Shown: positions 55,382-64,000 of the stretch, piece by piece
How positions within the stretch are numbered: position 1 is the first letter of the stretch
How the letters are laid out: every line of letters starts with the position of its first letter
Assembly: GCF_016056295.1 (NCBI RefSeq)
Contig: NZ_JAECZB010000097.1
Location: 86,475 to 150,474 of the forward strand
DNA: 64,000 nt
Origin: Atlanticothrix silvestris CENA357
Lineage (GTDB): Bacteria > Cyanobacteriota > Cyanobacteriia > Cyanobacteriales > Nostocaceae
Direction: 5' to 3'
Made by a program: the position numbers and the translations under genes
The notes under the pieces: generated by a model
The model's database searches: none
What the model was told of the DNA's origin: nothing
Seen by the model: only the letters and a program-made list of their open reading frames with translations

Positions 55382-55468
55382 AAATTCAGAGTAATGAGTT
55401 AAAAGTGAAGAGTTAAATTCAACTCATAACTGCTCACTTCTCATTGGTTGTTGGGTGGAGAAAAAAAT

Positions 55469-56926
55469 ATGCGAGATCTTATTACAAACCGTTTCACGTC
55501 TAGACGAACATTGAGAGAAGGTTCAGTAGGGTTGCTAGTCCTTGTAGGGCTAGGAGCATTTGTGATGATAGTCTTGTGGTTGAATAGATTTACCGCTGCT
55601 AGTAGTTCATACAAAGCTATTGTTGAATTTGCCAACGCTGGTGGGATGCAAAGAGGCTCAACAGTTCGATATCGGGGTGTGAAAGTAGGCAGTATTTCTA
55701 GAGTTCAACCAGGGCCTAATGCCGTGGATGTAGTCATTGAAATTGCTTCTCCTGATCTTGTGATTCCCCGGAATGTTGTAGTTGAAGCTAATCAAAGTGG
55801 ATTAATTAGTGAAAGCATTATCGACATCACACCAAAAACATCGCTACCTCCTGGTGCTGTTAATGCAAAGCCGCTAGATAGCAATTGCGATCGCAGCTTA
55901 ATTATTTGTAATGGTTCTCGGTTACAAGGTCAAATTGGTATCAGTGTTGATGAACTTATTCGCAGTTCAACTGATTTGGCGGCTACATATAGTAATCCTA
56001 AGTTTTATCAAAGGTTAAATCAACTTCTAGAAAGCTCAACGCAAGCGACTTCTAGTGTTACACAACTTACTCAAGATCTGCGGGGTTTAAGTAAGAGTTT
56101 TCAAGGACAATTAAGCACATTTTCAGCTACTGCCAACTCAGTCCAACGAGCAACAAATGAACTAACTGCATCCACAACGAAAACTGTTAATCAATTAGGT
56201 ACAACAGCCAGTGAATTTAGTACTACTGCAAATAAAGCTAATAGTTTGCTCGGTAATCTAGATAACCTAGTAACTACCAATCGTTCTATGTTAGTTGGCG
56301 CTTTGAACAATATTACTGAAACTAGTAATCAGTTGCGAGTGACAGTCAGTAGCCTATCACCTGCTGTTAATCGGTTAACCCAAGGAGAATTACTCCAAAA
56401 TTTTGAAACTCTCTCAGCAAATGCAGCTCAAGCTTCAGCTAATTTACGCGATGCCTCTCAAACGTTAAATGATCCTAAGAATTTAGTGTTATTACAACAG
56501 ACCTTAGATTCAGCAAGGGTTACATTTGAAAATACTCAAAAACTAACATCTGATTTAGATGAATTGACAGGTGATCCTGCTTTCCGCCAAAATCTGCGAC
56601 AGCTGGTAAATGGCCTCAGCGGCTTAGTATCTTCTACAGATCAAATGCAACAACAAGTAAAAGTTGCTGCGACCTTAGACTCCATGAGAGTAAGTGTTAA
56701 CAAACAAGATGTTGTAATTCCAAGTTCTTCAACTCCCAAGCAACGAACAGTTACCATTAATCCTTCACCCGCTGCTATTAACATTATTGAAAATAACCCT
56801 CAGTTAAGTCCTAATTCTAGTCCGTTGGCTACTAATTCATCTTTAGAAAACTCATCCCAAGAAAAATTATTAAAGCAGTTGCGAGATTACGGAGAGCAAC
56901 GAGAAAAAGAGAACAAAGCGAAGTAA
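55469..56926 (+). CDS. MlaD family (MCE domain) protein
   Basis: A 485-residue substrate-binding subunit for lipid transport. The ATG at 55469, with GGAG upstream, gives MRDLITNRFTSRRTLREG; a TTG at 55448 is unlikely. One membrane span (about 23-45, GLLVLVGLGAFVMIVLWL) is followed by the MCE domain (YKAIVEFANAGGMQRGSTVRYRG, VEANQSGLISESIIDIT; about 50-140). The rest is a long helical, Ser/Thr/Asn/Gln-rich region with repeated TSxxL patterns that may form a coiled tube-like extension. Pairs with the MlaF-type gene. Confidence 0.92.
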   Translation: MRDLITNRFTSRRTLREGSVGLLVLVGLGAFVMIVLWLNRFTAASSSYKAIVEFANAGGMQRGSTVRYRGVKVGSISRVQPGPNAVDVVIEIASPDLVIPRNVVVEANQSGLISESIIDITPKTSLPPGAVNAKPLDSNCDRSLIICNGSRLQGQIGISVDELIRSSTDLAATYSNPKFYQRLNQLLESSTQATSSVTQLTQDLRGLSKSFQGQLSTFSATANSVQRATNELTASTTKTVNQLGTTASEFSTTANKANSLLGNLDNLVTTNRSMLVGALNNITETSNQLRVTVSSLSPAVNRLTQGELLQNFETLSANAAQASANLRDASQTLNDPKNLVLLQQTLDSARVTFENTQKLTSDLDELTGDPAFRQNLRQLVNGLSGLVSSTDQMQQQVKVAATLDSMRVSVNKQDVVIPSSSTPKQRTVTINPSPAAINIIENNPQLSPNSSPLATNSSLENSSQEKLLKQLRDYGEQREKENKAK

Positions 56927-57054
56927 AAGCATTGAAATGAGGTTAACTTTTGTATTATCAAGCTACAATTAGGATATTGGTTTTATGCCTGCGATCGCTT
57001 CTGGTTGCTCTAAAAAATGCCAGGCGATCGCACCTTCTAAGCTACATGTAACTC

Positions 57055-57471
57055 ATGCTGCAAATTTCTCACAAAATCATTCTCCCTGACAACGAAATCG
57101 AAACTACCGCGATTCGCTCTCAAGGAGCAGGCGGACAAAATGTTAACAAGGTTTCTACAGCAATCCATTTACGCTTTAATATTGCAGCTTCATCATTACC
57201 CGCTTTCTACAAAGAGCAGCTTTTGCAGCTGAACGACCGACGCATCACCCAAGAGGGGGTTGTTGTTATTAAGGCTCAAGAACACCGCAGCCAAGAAAAA
57301 AACCGAGAAGAGGCATTAAAAAGACTTAAAGACCTCATCAAAAGTGCAGTCATACTACCCCAAAAGCGTAAACCCACCAAACCAACTCGTAACTCTCAAA
57401 AAAGACGACTTGATCACAAAAGTAAGCACGGACAGATTAAGTCTAATAGAGGACAGGTTAGAGATTATTGA
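57055..57471 (+). CDS. arfB: Ribosome rescue factor ArfB (codon-independent peptidyl-tRNA hydrolase)
   Basis: ArfB/YaeJ releases peptides from ribosomes stalled without a stop codon. The 138-residue product has the GGQ loop RSQGAGGQNVNK (Gly26-Gly27-Gln28) and the basic C-terminal tail (KRKPTKPTRNSQKRRLDHKS) that enters the empty mRNA channel. No codon-recognition domain, which separates it from RF1/RF2. HIP1 sites flank the gene upstream. Confidence 0.93.
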   Translation: MLQISHKIILPDNEIETTAIRSQGAGGQNVNKVSTAIHLRFNIAASSLPAFYKEQLLQLNDRRITQEGVVVIKAQEHRSQEKNREEALKRLKDLIKSAVILPQKRKPTKPTRNSQKRRLDHKSKHGQIKSNRGQVRDY

Positions 57472-57531
57472 AATGGCAATTAACATTTGAAAATAATTGC
57501 ACTCTGCATCACCTGATGGCAAAATCTACCA

Positions 57532-58095
57532 ATGGAACAATACCAACTCAGTTTACAAAACTGGCCGCCAGAAAATTATATCAAAGCCTTTAAGTTCGCA
57601 GCACACGCACATCAAGGGCAGAAAATACCAGGCTCAGAAATACCTTACATCATGCACTTGAGTTTTGTGAGCATGGAAGTAATTGCAGCACTCAATGTAG
57701 AAAAAGAAAATAACGGAGACCTTGCCATTCCATGTGCGATTTTACATGACATGATCGAAGATACTGATACTACTTTTGAGGAAATAAAAGCCGAATTTTC
57801 CCAAGTAATAGCTGATGGGATACTTGCGTTGACTAAAAATGAAAGTTTGGCAAAACATCTGCAAATGGCAGATAGTTTGCGGAGGATAAAAGAGCAACCG
57901 CAAGAAATTTGGATGGTGAAATTAGCAGATAGAATCAGCAATCTCCAAGCACCACCATCTCATTGGACTATAGACAAAATTATTCGTTATCGAGAAGAAG
58001 GTATTCAAATTCATGAAGCTTTGAAGGATGCAAGTCCTTTTCTAGCTTCACGTTTAGCTAATAAAATTGCAGATTACAAGGCGTTTATCCAGTAA
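57532..58095 (+). CDS. HD domain hydrolase, (p)ppGpp-hydrolase-like
   Basis: A 187-residue HD protein resembling stand-alone alarmone hydrolases (MESH1-like). It has AFKFAAHAHQGQKI, YIMHLSFVSMEV (His), the HD motif AILHDMIEDTDTT, and MVKLADRISNL (late Asp-rich motif). No synthetase domain. Short length and motifs suggest it removes pyrophosphate from (p)ppGpp or a related nucleotide; not shown. Confidence 0.85.
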   Translation: MEQYQLSLQNWPPENYIKAFKFAAHAHQGQKIPGSEIPYIMHLSFVSMEVIAALNVEKENNGDLAIPCAILHDMIEDTDTTFEEIKAEFSQVIADGILALTKNESLAKHLQMADSLRRIKEQPQEIWMVKLADRISNLQAPPSHWTIDKIIRYREEGIQIHEALKDASPFLASRLANKIADYKAFIQ

Positions 58096-58097
58096 GT

Positions 58098-58397
58098 TTA
58101 AAGGTACTTTTGGTAATATTCTTCTATCGCGCCTACTACTTTTAATAATGGTGAATCTAAGGGTTCAATCCAATCTGCTACTTCACGAGCTAGTCCAAGA
58201 GTTGAGACTCCTGCCGATGGTTCCAGATTACCATTTAGTGTCTTATCTCTAACAGACTGTAGGTTATTGACCAGATGATTTAAACGCTCTGAATGTCCAA
58301 ACTCAGGTTGTTTAATTTGCTGTTCTGTACGGATTTGTTCGGCAATTTTAATAGCTTGATCAAGCAGCTTGATAAATTCTTCTGTCTTGGTTTTCAT
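58098..58397 (-). CDS. Small protein linked to a secreted toxin-like gene; candidate immunity protein
   Basis: A 99-residue protein from the ATG at 58397 (a TTG at 58412 is less likely). All-helical by pattern, acidic to neutral, cytoplasmic. Unrecognised. It starts five bases after the stop of the toxin-like gene at 58403-58915, on the same strand, so the two are one unit. The order toxin then immunity is usual for polymorphic toxin loci; that role is inferred from position only. Confidence 0.55.
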   Translation of the reverse strand: MKTKTEEFIKLLDQAIKIAEQIRTEQQIKQPEFGHSERLNHLVNNLQSVRDKTLNGNLEPSAGVSTLGLAREVADWIEPLDSPLLKVVGAIEEYYQKYL

Positions 58398-58402
58398 AAA
58401 TT

Positions 58403-58915
58403 TTACGGACAACTAAAATCTTTGATGACGATATTTTGTCCCTCAGACCACTTAATATTTGGATCTCTTGTATCTTTAATAAAAGTCTGTTGACCACCAC
58501 CAGGATAGCATTGTGTGGGGGTTTGAGGGGCAACAATGCCTTGATAAACTGTCATTCCTGCTGGCAAAGTAACTGGTTGTATCATAGTGGCTTTATTGCC
58601 CCATGATTGATCAAGAGCTAGATTCTTGATTACTTCTACATTTGTTTTATATTGGTCAGCTGTTAAATATCTACCATATCTATTTTCAGTACTACTATAA
58701 TAACGATAAAAAGTTTGAGGTTGTTCTAGTTTAACTTCCTGACATTTAGAGTTAAGGAAAGTAATGGCAATTTCTGATGGAAGAGGGCATGAAGAACTAA
58801 TTTCTTCAGCAAGAACTCGTGATGAATTAAATACAAAACGTGGCAAGAAATTGACTGCCAACAAATTGCTAAAAATGCTTAAACCAATGCCTACAGAGAT
58901 CGATTTAAATTTCAC
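58403..58915 (-). CDS. Small secreted toxin-like protein (TNT/ART-like C-terminal domain)
   Basis: A 170-residue protein. The GTG at 58915 is chosen because GAGGT lies nine bases upstream; a TTG at 58933 and GTG at 58921 are also open. Residues 1-36 are a signal peptide. Residues about 68-165 show a pattern seen at the C-terminus of Rhs-type and TNT-like toxins: FYRYYSS, RYGRYLT, ALDQSWGNKAT, TLPAGMTVYQGIVAPQ (about 116-131), GGGQQTFI (139-146). Four Cys (43, 58, 136, 169) could form disulfides. If the match is right it would be an NAD glycohydrolase or ADP-ribosyltransferase; this is pattern recognition without a database search. Confidence 0.55.
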   Translation of the reverse strand: MKFKSISVGIGLSIFSNLLAVNFLPRFVFNSSRVLAEEISSSCPLPSEIAITFLNSKCQEVKLEQPQTFYRYYSSTENRYGRYLTADQYKTNVEVIKNLALDQSWGNKATMIQPVTLPAGMTVYQGIVAPQTPTQCYPGGGQQTFIKDTRDPNIKWSEGQNIVIKDFSCP

Positions 58916-59184
58916 GTACACTTTACCTCTCAAGTTTTTGTGAATACATCAAATTTATTAAAATAATGGCGATGTCAGCCAATAGTTTAATCTGCTAGCT
59001 TATCTTCTCTCACCAAAGTAGAAAAATCAAGAACAGATAAGACAGTTAAGGAAATTAATAAATAAATGTTGGAGACAGTTAAGACAGTTAGTCAACCTCT
59101 TCCCTGGGGGATACTTCGTGAATAGGTAATTAAAAATCTTCCAAAAAGGTTACTCTACCTCTATACTATTGAGAAAATTGAGTT

Positions 59185-61284
59185 ATGCTCAAAATTTTTG
59201 CTGATCGGGGTGGGACGTTTACTGATCTTGTTGCTGTTACTAATCAGCAGGCAATAATAGACAAATTGTCAAGATATCCTGAACGTTTTTTAATAGTTCC
59301 CCTTCCTAACCAACAATGGATTATCGTCTATAAATTACTTTCAGAAAATCCCGAACAGTATCAAGATGCAGCTATTCAAGGCATTCGGGATATGATGAGC
59401 CTTGCCAGGAATGAACCCATTCCTACACAATTAATAGAAGTAGTAAAAATGGGGACAACAGTAGCGACAAATGCTCTGTTAGAAAGAAAAGGCGATCGCC
59501 TGGCACTTTTAATCACCAAAGGTTTTAAAGATGCACTACGAATTGGCTACCAAAATCGTCCGGATATCTTTGCTCGTCATATAGTTTTACCAACTATGCT
59601 TTATGAGCAAGTTATTGAGGTAAATGAGCGCTATGATGCCCATGGTCATGAATTAGTTCCAGTCGATATTCAACAAGTCAAAAATGACTTACAAGCGATT
59701 TATAACCTTGGCATTCGTAGTTGTGCCATTGTTTTGATGCATAGCGATCGCTATCCCTACCACGAAGAACAAGTTGCTCAAATTGCTGAAGATATTGGAT
59801 TTACACAAATTTCAGTATCCCATCAAGTTAGTCCTTTAATGAAATTAGTTAATCGAGGAGATACAACAGTTGTAGATGCTTACTTAACTCCTATTTTGCG
59901 TCGCTATGTTAACCAAGTAGCTAGTCAATTACCCAACGTCAAATTAATGTTTATGAAATCTGATGGTGGTTTAGTTGCAGCCCAACAATTTCAAGGCAAA
60001 GATAGTATTTTAAGTGGCCCGGCTGGTGGTATTGTCGGCGCAGTTCAAACTAGTAAAAGAGCAGGGTTTGAGTTAGTAATTACCTTTGATATGGGAGGAA
60101 CCAGTACAGATGTAGCCCATTTTAAAGGAGAGTATGAACGACAACTAAATTCAGAAATTGCTGGGGTGCGGATGCGAGTTCCCGTATTAGCAATTAATAC
60201 TATTGCTGCTGGCGGCGGTTCAATTCTCTTTTTTGATGGTTCTAGTTATCGTGTCGGCCCAGAATCGGCTGGATCAAATCCTGGCCCTGCTTGTTACCGA
60301 CGGGGTGGGCCATTAGCAGTTACAGATGCTAATGTCATGTTAGGCAAAATTCATCCCCAATATTTCCCTTCTATCTTTGGGAATGATGGCAATTTATCCT
60401 TAGATAAAAATATTGTTATTCAGAAATTTACACAATTAGCTCAAGAGATTAAAACTGCCACAAATAGTACTAGTAGCCCTGAACAAGTAGCTGCTGGATT
60501 TATAGCGATCGCTGTCGAAAATATGGCCAATGCAATTAAAAAAATTAGCCTACAACGGGGTTATGATGTTACCCAATATGTGCTTTGTTGTTTTGGTGGG
60601 GCTGGAGGACAAGTTGCTTGTTTAATTGCCGATACCCTAGGGATGAAAAAGATATTTATTCATCCTTATGCAGGAGTTCTCTCTGCTTATGGAATGGGAT
60701 TAGCTGATGTCCGGGCAATGAGAGAAAGCGGAGTAGAGCAACCTTTAAAGCAAGCATTAATTCCTCAATTACAGCAGTTAATGGCATCTTTAGAAGCCCA
60801 AGCTAGAAGTGAATTAAATTCAGAAACAGGAACCATTGCAGAAGAAGTAGTTAAAAAATTAAATTTAAAATATGAGGGTACTAACTCTACTTTAAATGTA
60901 AATTTTGCCTTGAATATACTAGTGATGCGGCAAGAATTTGAGATAGAACATCAATCTCGCTATGGTTTCATCCAATTAGACAAAAACTTAATTGTAGAGT
61001 CTGCTTCAGTAGAAGTAATTCAGAAAATGGATACTCCTGAAGAACCGTTAATTACTCGTAATCGTGCGATAGATGAAATACCCAAATCTATTGAGATAGT
61101 CAAAATGTTTACCAGTGAACAGTGGCACAATACGCCCGTTTATCGCAGAGAAGATTTACAGCCGGATGATAGAATTAATGGCACTGCAATCATTGTCGAA
61201 AAAATTAGTACGATTGTAGTTGAGCCTAATTGGCAAGCACAGTTAACTAAACATAATCATTTAGTTTTAGATCGGCTTACTTAA
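59185..61284 (+). CDS. Hydantoinase/5-oxoprolinase A-type protein without its B half
   Basis: A 699-residue HyuA-family protein of the 5-oxoprolinase/hydantoinase group (ATP-dependent amide hydrolases). Evidence: the N-terminal [14 protein letters not shown] phosphate loop, [65 protein letters not shown]. 5-Oxoprolinases are single chains of about 1200 residues or HyuA+HyuB pairs; here the chain ends at the A-half length and no HyuB follows. The stop overlaps the convergent gene by 8 bases. The partner subunit may be elsewhere, or the protein may be a relic. Confidence 0.9.
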   Translation: MLKIFADRGGTFTDLVAVTNQQAIIDKLSRYPERFLIVPLPNQQWIIVYKLLSENPEQYQDAAIQGIRDMMSLARNEPIPTQLIEVVKMGTTVATNALLERKGDRLALLITKGFKDALRIGYQNRPDIFARHIVLPTMLYEQVIEVNERYDAHGHELVPVDIQQVKNDLQAIYNLGIRSCAIVLMHSDRYPYHEEQVAQIAEDIGFTQISVSHQVSPLMKLVNRGDTTVVDAYLTPILRRYVNQVASQLPNVKLMFMKSDGGLVAAQQFQGKDSILSGPAGGIVGAVQTSKRAGFELVITFDMGGTSTDVAHFKGEYERQLNSEIAGVRMRVPVLAINTIAAGGGSILFFDGSSYRVGPESAGSNPGPACYRRGGPLAVTDANVMLGKIHPQYFPSIFGNDGNLSLDKNIVIQKFTQLAQEIKTATNSTSSPEQVAAGFIAIAVENMANAIKKISLQRGYDVTQYVLCCFGGAGGQVACLIADTLGMKKIFIHPYAGVLSAYGMGLADVRAMRESGVEQPLKQALIPQLQQLMASLEAQARSELNSETGTIAEEVVKKLNLKYEGTNSTLNVNFALNILVMRQEFEIEHQSRYGFIQLDKNLIVESASVEVIQKMDTPEEPLITRNRAIDEIPKSIEIVKMFTSEQWHNTPVYRREDLQPDDRINGTAIIVEKISTIVVEPNWQAQLTKHNHLVLDRLT

Positions 61285-62137
61285 ATTTCTGCTCCATTTG
61301 GAGATACTTGGGAACACCGACTAGTTCTTGAAAATCTTGAAAATTAACCAAGTCGGGAAAATTAGTTGTCGTTCCCTGTTCTTTTAAGTGGCGTAAGCAA
61401 GCTGTCATCACTTGCGTTACTGCTAACAAACCAGTGAGTGGGAAAAATACAATTTTAAAGCCCAATTGTTGTAACTCAGAAGCAGAAAGTTGGGGGGTTT
61501 TACCACCTTCAACAATATTGGCCACCAGTGGTATATCGGGAAAAGTAGCGGCTATAGTTTGCAGTTCTTCAATAGACTGGGGTGCTTCCACGAATAGTAT
61601 ATCTGCCCCGGCTGCGATGTAAGCTTGACCACGAGCGATCGCTTCTTCTAAACCCAGTGGCCCACGAGCATCAGTACGGGCAATAATTACCAAATCGCTG
61701 TCACCACGAGCTTCTACTGCGGCTCGAATTTTTCCTGCATGTTCTGCTGTTGGGATGACTCGCTTTCCTTCAAAGTGACCGCATTTTTTTGGCCACTCTT
61801 GGTCTTCCAAAAGTACTCCCGCAACCCCCAACTGTACAGCATCCTTAATTGTACGGATGACATTCAAAGCGTTGCCATAACCAGTATCCAAATCGGCAAT
61901 CAAGGGAATACTAATTGAGTTGGCAATTCGTCCTACACTATAGAGCATTTCAGTAGCAGTGAGAAAACCGTAATCTGGTAAACCCAATGTAGCAGCGGCA
62001 ATCCCAAAGCCGCTGGTAGCCGCTACTTCAAATCCTACCTGTTCAACCAACTTAGCACTCAGACAGTCGTAAACCCCAGGAATAACGATAATTTCCGGAC
62101 GTGCCAGTAACTGCCGCAATTTTTGTCTAGCAGACAT
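61277..62137 (-). CDS. Isocitrate lyase/PEP mutase superfamily enzyme
   Basis: A 286-residue protein of the superfamily that includes PEP mutase, methylisocitrate lyase and oxaloacetate decarboxylase. ADLDTGYGN (81-89) and [15 protein letters not shown] (107-121) give the Mg-binding acids, and the KKCGH motif (117-121) places a catalytic Cys at 119 as in lyase-type members. Short length excludes glyoxylate-cycle isocitrate lyase. The likely class is 2-methylisocitrate lyase or a related C-C lyase; substrate not decided. Convergent with the hydantoinase-like gene. Confidence 0.88.
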   Translation of the reverse strand: MSARQKLRQLLARPEIIVIPGVYDCLSAKLVEQVGFEVAATSGFGIAAATLGLPDYGFLTATEMLYSVGRIANSISIPLIADLDTGYGNALNVIRTIKDAVQLGVAGVLLEDQEWPKKCGHFEGKRVIPTAEHAGKIRAAVEARGDSDLVIIARTDARGPLGLEEAIARGQAYIAAGADILFVEAPQSIEELQTIAATFPDIPLVANIVEGGKTPQLSASELQQLGFKIVFFPLTGLLAVTQVMTACLRHLKEQGTTTNFPDLVNFQDFQELVGVPKYLQMEQKFK

Positions 62138-62236
62138 AAAGCAATATCTAATGCAGAGAAAGCAAGTAACATTTTGAGAATACAGCGAGTTAGCTCACTT
62201 TAAATGTGAAGTCCTTTTACGGTAACTGTTGCAAAG

Positions 62237-62605
62237 TTAAAACTTTTTCATATTTCTACTGATAGGGTCAAAACCTCTAGAAAAAATAGTGCTGTCATCA
62301 TAACAAGCACCAGTTAGATCTGCTCCGTACAATTTGGATAAGTTGAGTTTGGCTCCTCGGAGATTTGCTTCCTTCAATTTGACACCACTTAAGTTCGCTC
62401 TAGTTAAGTTGGCTTGGGCTAGGTTAGCTCTACTTAAGTCGGCTCCCCAAAGTTTGGCTTTGGCTAAGTTAGCTCTACTTAAGTCGGCTCCCCATAAATT
62501 GATTCCAGGTAAGTAGGCTCCAATCAGCTTAGTTTTACTTAAGTCTGTTGCTGGAAAATATCTTTCTCCTGCGGTATAACGCCGCTTCAGTTCTTCAGCA
62601 TCCAT
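62237..62605 (-). CDS. Pentapeptide repeat protein
   Basis: A 122-residue protein with about a dozen A(D/N)LxX pentapeptides (WGADLSRANLAKAKLWGADL, TRANLSGVKLKEANLRGAKL), predicted to form a right-handed quadrilateral beta-helix. No signal peptide. Its start overlaps the upstream gene by 11 bases, so the two are translationally coupled. Specific role unknown. Confidence 0.9.
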   Translation of the reverse strand: MDAEELKRRYTAGERYFPATDLSKTKLIGAYLPGINLWGADLSRANLAKAKLWGADLSRANLAQANLTRANLSGVKLKEANLRGAKLNLSKLYGADLTGACYDDSTIFSRGFDPISRNMKKF

Positions 62606-62909
62606 GAGTTGTGTTAACCTTCTTCAATAAAAAAGAAGCAATTTGTTGCCATTCTTGATTTAACTCTCCTGAAAACTCTGGCTGGCCGCTGCGTTGATAC
62701 CAGTAACGAGCATTTCTCAGATCACCCTCTTGACGGTGTAGATAGGCATGAACCCAGGCACTATCAGCATCGCTAGCATTTTGAACTATTTCATGAGCTT
62801 GGTTCCAATCACCTTGCTTGTCATGCCACAAGGCTCGCAACGCTTTCGGTAGTGTCTGGGGACATGAGCGCTGTTTTTCGATCAATCGTAGGAATTCCTC
62901 TGTAGTCAT
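62595..62909 (-). CDS. Small TPR-like protein coupled to a pentapeptide protein
   Basis: A 104-residue protein (ATG at 62909; a GTG at 62918 is in frame) with helix-turn-helix pairs of tetratricopeptide type (ALRALWHDKQGDWNQAHEIV, AWVHAYLHRQEGDLRNARYW). Unrecognised otherwise. It overlaps the following pentapeptide gene by 11 bases, suggesting partner proteins. Confidence 0.7.
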   Translation of the reverse strand: MTTEEFLRLIEKQRSCPQTLPKALRALWHDKQGDWNQAHEIVQNASDADSAWVHAYLHRQEGDLRNARYWYQRSGQPEFSGELNQEWQQIASFLLKKVNTTHGC

Positions 62910-63050
62910 GATCGCCACTCAATAAGATCAAACCTCTATTTCCAAGATACTCCTCGATTGGCTGAGATGCGATCGCATTTTGGGTATTTTTTGTGTGTCT
63001 TAATAATGGCGGGACACTACCAAGCTGCGTTTCTGCCTTGATACAGGTTG

Positions 63051-63560
63051 CTACACTTGCTCATCATTTTCAACAATTGCCCCAAGTAGAGATGCGATCG
63101 CCCTTTCAATACGTTGCCATCCAATCGGTGAACTGAAATCAATTCCTAAGAATGTATCGCTGACTTTGGTTCGCATAACCAGATAAACAATTCCAGCAAT
63201 CAAAACTGCACTGATGGCAGGGATATCTTTATCTGGGGGGAAGGAATACTTTTGCTTGAGAAATTCCAAACTTTCAATCGCCACTTGATCGCGCACTGTT
63301 GCTAACTCATGCGTCAACTCATTGCCTTGGAGTAACTCCCAACGCATAATCTCTTGTGTAATGGGTCGTTCTTGCAAGTCATACATAAAGCGTGTCAGCA
63401 ACAATACCATCCAATCAGTCAGCGATTCGGCATCGAAGGTGGTTTCATCCCCAATTAATTCTTCAACTGTAATCCAGTAGTTACCTTCCTTGCCAAAAGT
63501 TTGTAGCAACGAGGGAAGATTCTCAAAATATCGATAAATCAAAACTTTATCAACTCCCAA
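63051..63560 (-). pseudogene. TetR family regulator cut by an IS4-family element
   Basis: The 169 residues left begin inside the DNA-binding HTH (GVDKVLIYRYFENLPSLLQTF) and continue through a normal TetR ligand domain (MRWELLQGNELTHELATV). The upstream half of the HTH is missing because an insertion sequence begins at about 63560. Only a TTG could start translation and no ribosome binding site precedes it. DNA binding must be lost. Confidence 0.8.
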
Positions 63561-64000
63561 TACGGTTCAGTTAAGGCTCAAAATCATGTAAATTAGGCAT
63601 TGTTACCAAGAATGGAAATTAAATGCCGTGCATCTGAGGGATTTTTCATTGGTGTCTCCTGATATACAAAATACTGAGTTGCTGAAAGCAATCGAAATGG
63701 CTATTCCAGCAACGGCAATTGAACAGGCGATCGCTAATACCAAAACCGAAGAGGAACGCACGCGATCGCTACCAGCGCAGTTAATGGTCAGTCTGGTAAT
63801 AGCAATGAGCCTGTGGTCGAGAGATTCGATGCGGGATGTACTCAAAAACTTAGTAGATGGTCTTTCTGTGGCATGGGTAAAAGTTGGCAAATATTGGCGA
63901 GTCCCTTGTAAATCAGCAATTACCCAAGCTCGACAAAGATTAGGTGCAAAGGTGATGAGCCAATTGTTTCATCAGCTGGTAAAACCAATGGCAACGGGTG
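63561..64000 (+). mobile_element. IS4-family insertion sequence, left end
   Basis: The element starts at about 63561 (ATACGGTTCAGTTAAGG is a plausible terminal inverted repeat), interrupts the TetR gene and continues beyond the window. It carries the transposase reading frame below. The right end and target duplication are not visible. Confidence 0.75.
63628..64000 (+). CDS. IS4-family transposase, N-terminal part
   Basis: A frame open from 63592 to the edge encodes the N-terminal domain of IS4-type transposases: IPATAIEQAIANTK, RSLPAQLMVSLVIAMSLW, and SAITQARQRLGAKVMSQLF. The DDE catalytic residues lie past the window. The start codon is uncertain; a GTG at 63628 or 63652 is used here for lack of an ATG. 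Confidence 0.75.
   Translation, partial: MHLRDFSLVSPDIQNTELLKAIEMAIPATAIEQAIANTKTEEERTRSLPAQLMVSLVIAMSLWSRDSMRDVLKNLVDGLSVAWVKVGKYWRVPCKSAITQARQRLGAKVMSQLFHQLVKPMATG

Noticed and set aside
1..64000. tRNA, rRNA or CRISPR arrays
   Set aside because: No TTCGAAT-type T-arm with matching acceptor stem and no regularly spaced direct repeat with unique spacers was seen; the only regular repeats are heptads without spacers.

Overview
The window looks like a chromosomal segment of a filamentous, probably heterocyst-forming cyanobacterium (Nostocales). The reasons are: ndhN next to an S10-type ribosomal cluster that starts at rplC; no rpsJ, rpsN or rpmD at their enterobacterial positions; many HIP1 octamers (GCGATCGC); heptanucleotide tandem repeats (TCAGTTG / ACTGACC / TTAGGAG) in many gaps; and many cyanobacterium-typical families (AMIN, DUF3172, Uma2, GUN4, pentapeptide, GDSL, FHA). 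The genus cannot be fixed from sequence alone.

Layout. 1-10755 (minus): rplC-rplD-rplW-rplB-rpsS-rplV-rpsC-rplP-rpmC-rpsQ-rplN-rplX-rplE-rpsH-rplF-rplR-rpsE-rplO-secY, with secY running off the left edge. Its upstream leader faces ndhN, transcribed the other way. 12-26 kb: mixed chromosomal genes: endonuclease V, two FHA proteins (one fused to a flavin oxidoreductase), a CPBP protease, a GDSL esterase, an AMIN protein, DUF3172, DUF4385 and VOC proteins, and a 990-residue protein with a near-identical internal duplication. 26-33 kb: a type I secretion locus. A SurA/parvulin-like isomerase, a HlyB-type ABC exporter with a cyclic-nucleotide-binding-like N-terminus, a 63-residue protein and a polymorphic-toxin-like nuclease are packed in one minus-strand operon; a HlyD adaptor gene lies convergent to it. 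33-38 kb: a methyltransferase with an export signal, a metallophosphoesterase and a second ABC exporter.

38.9-47.1 kb: two giant secreted multidomain proteins built from shared parts (dimethylformamidase-beta-like domain, Big_5-type Ig domains, DUF4082), one starting with WD40 repeats and a deacetylase-like domain. 47-58 kb: a Dam-type methylase, a radical SAM/B12 protein, Uma2 plus an HsdR-N-like protein, decayed vapC and SLATT/GUN4 loci, a CrtI-like flavoprotein, MlaF/MlaD-type lipid transport genes, arfB and a RelA/SpoT-type HD hydrolase. 58.1-58.9 kb: a small secreted toxin-like protein with a closely linked downstream gene that may encode immunity. 59-64 kb: a hydantoinase A-type protein, an isocitrate lyase/PEP mutase family enzyme, a pentapeptide pair, and a TetR gene cut by an IS4-family element that runs off the right edge.

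The most interesting candidates for new biology are the T1SS-toxin operon (28.3-33.0 kb), the secreted toxin/immunity-like pair (58.1-58.9 kb), and the DUF4082/dimethylformamidase-like family of three giant proteins.
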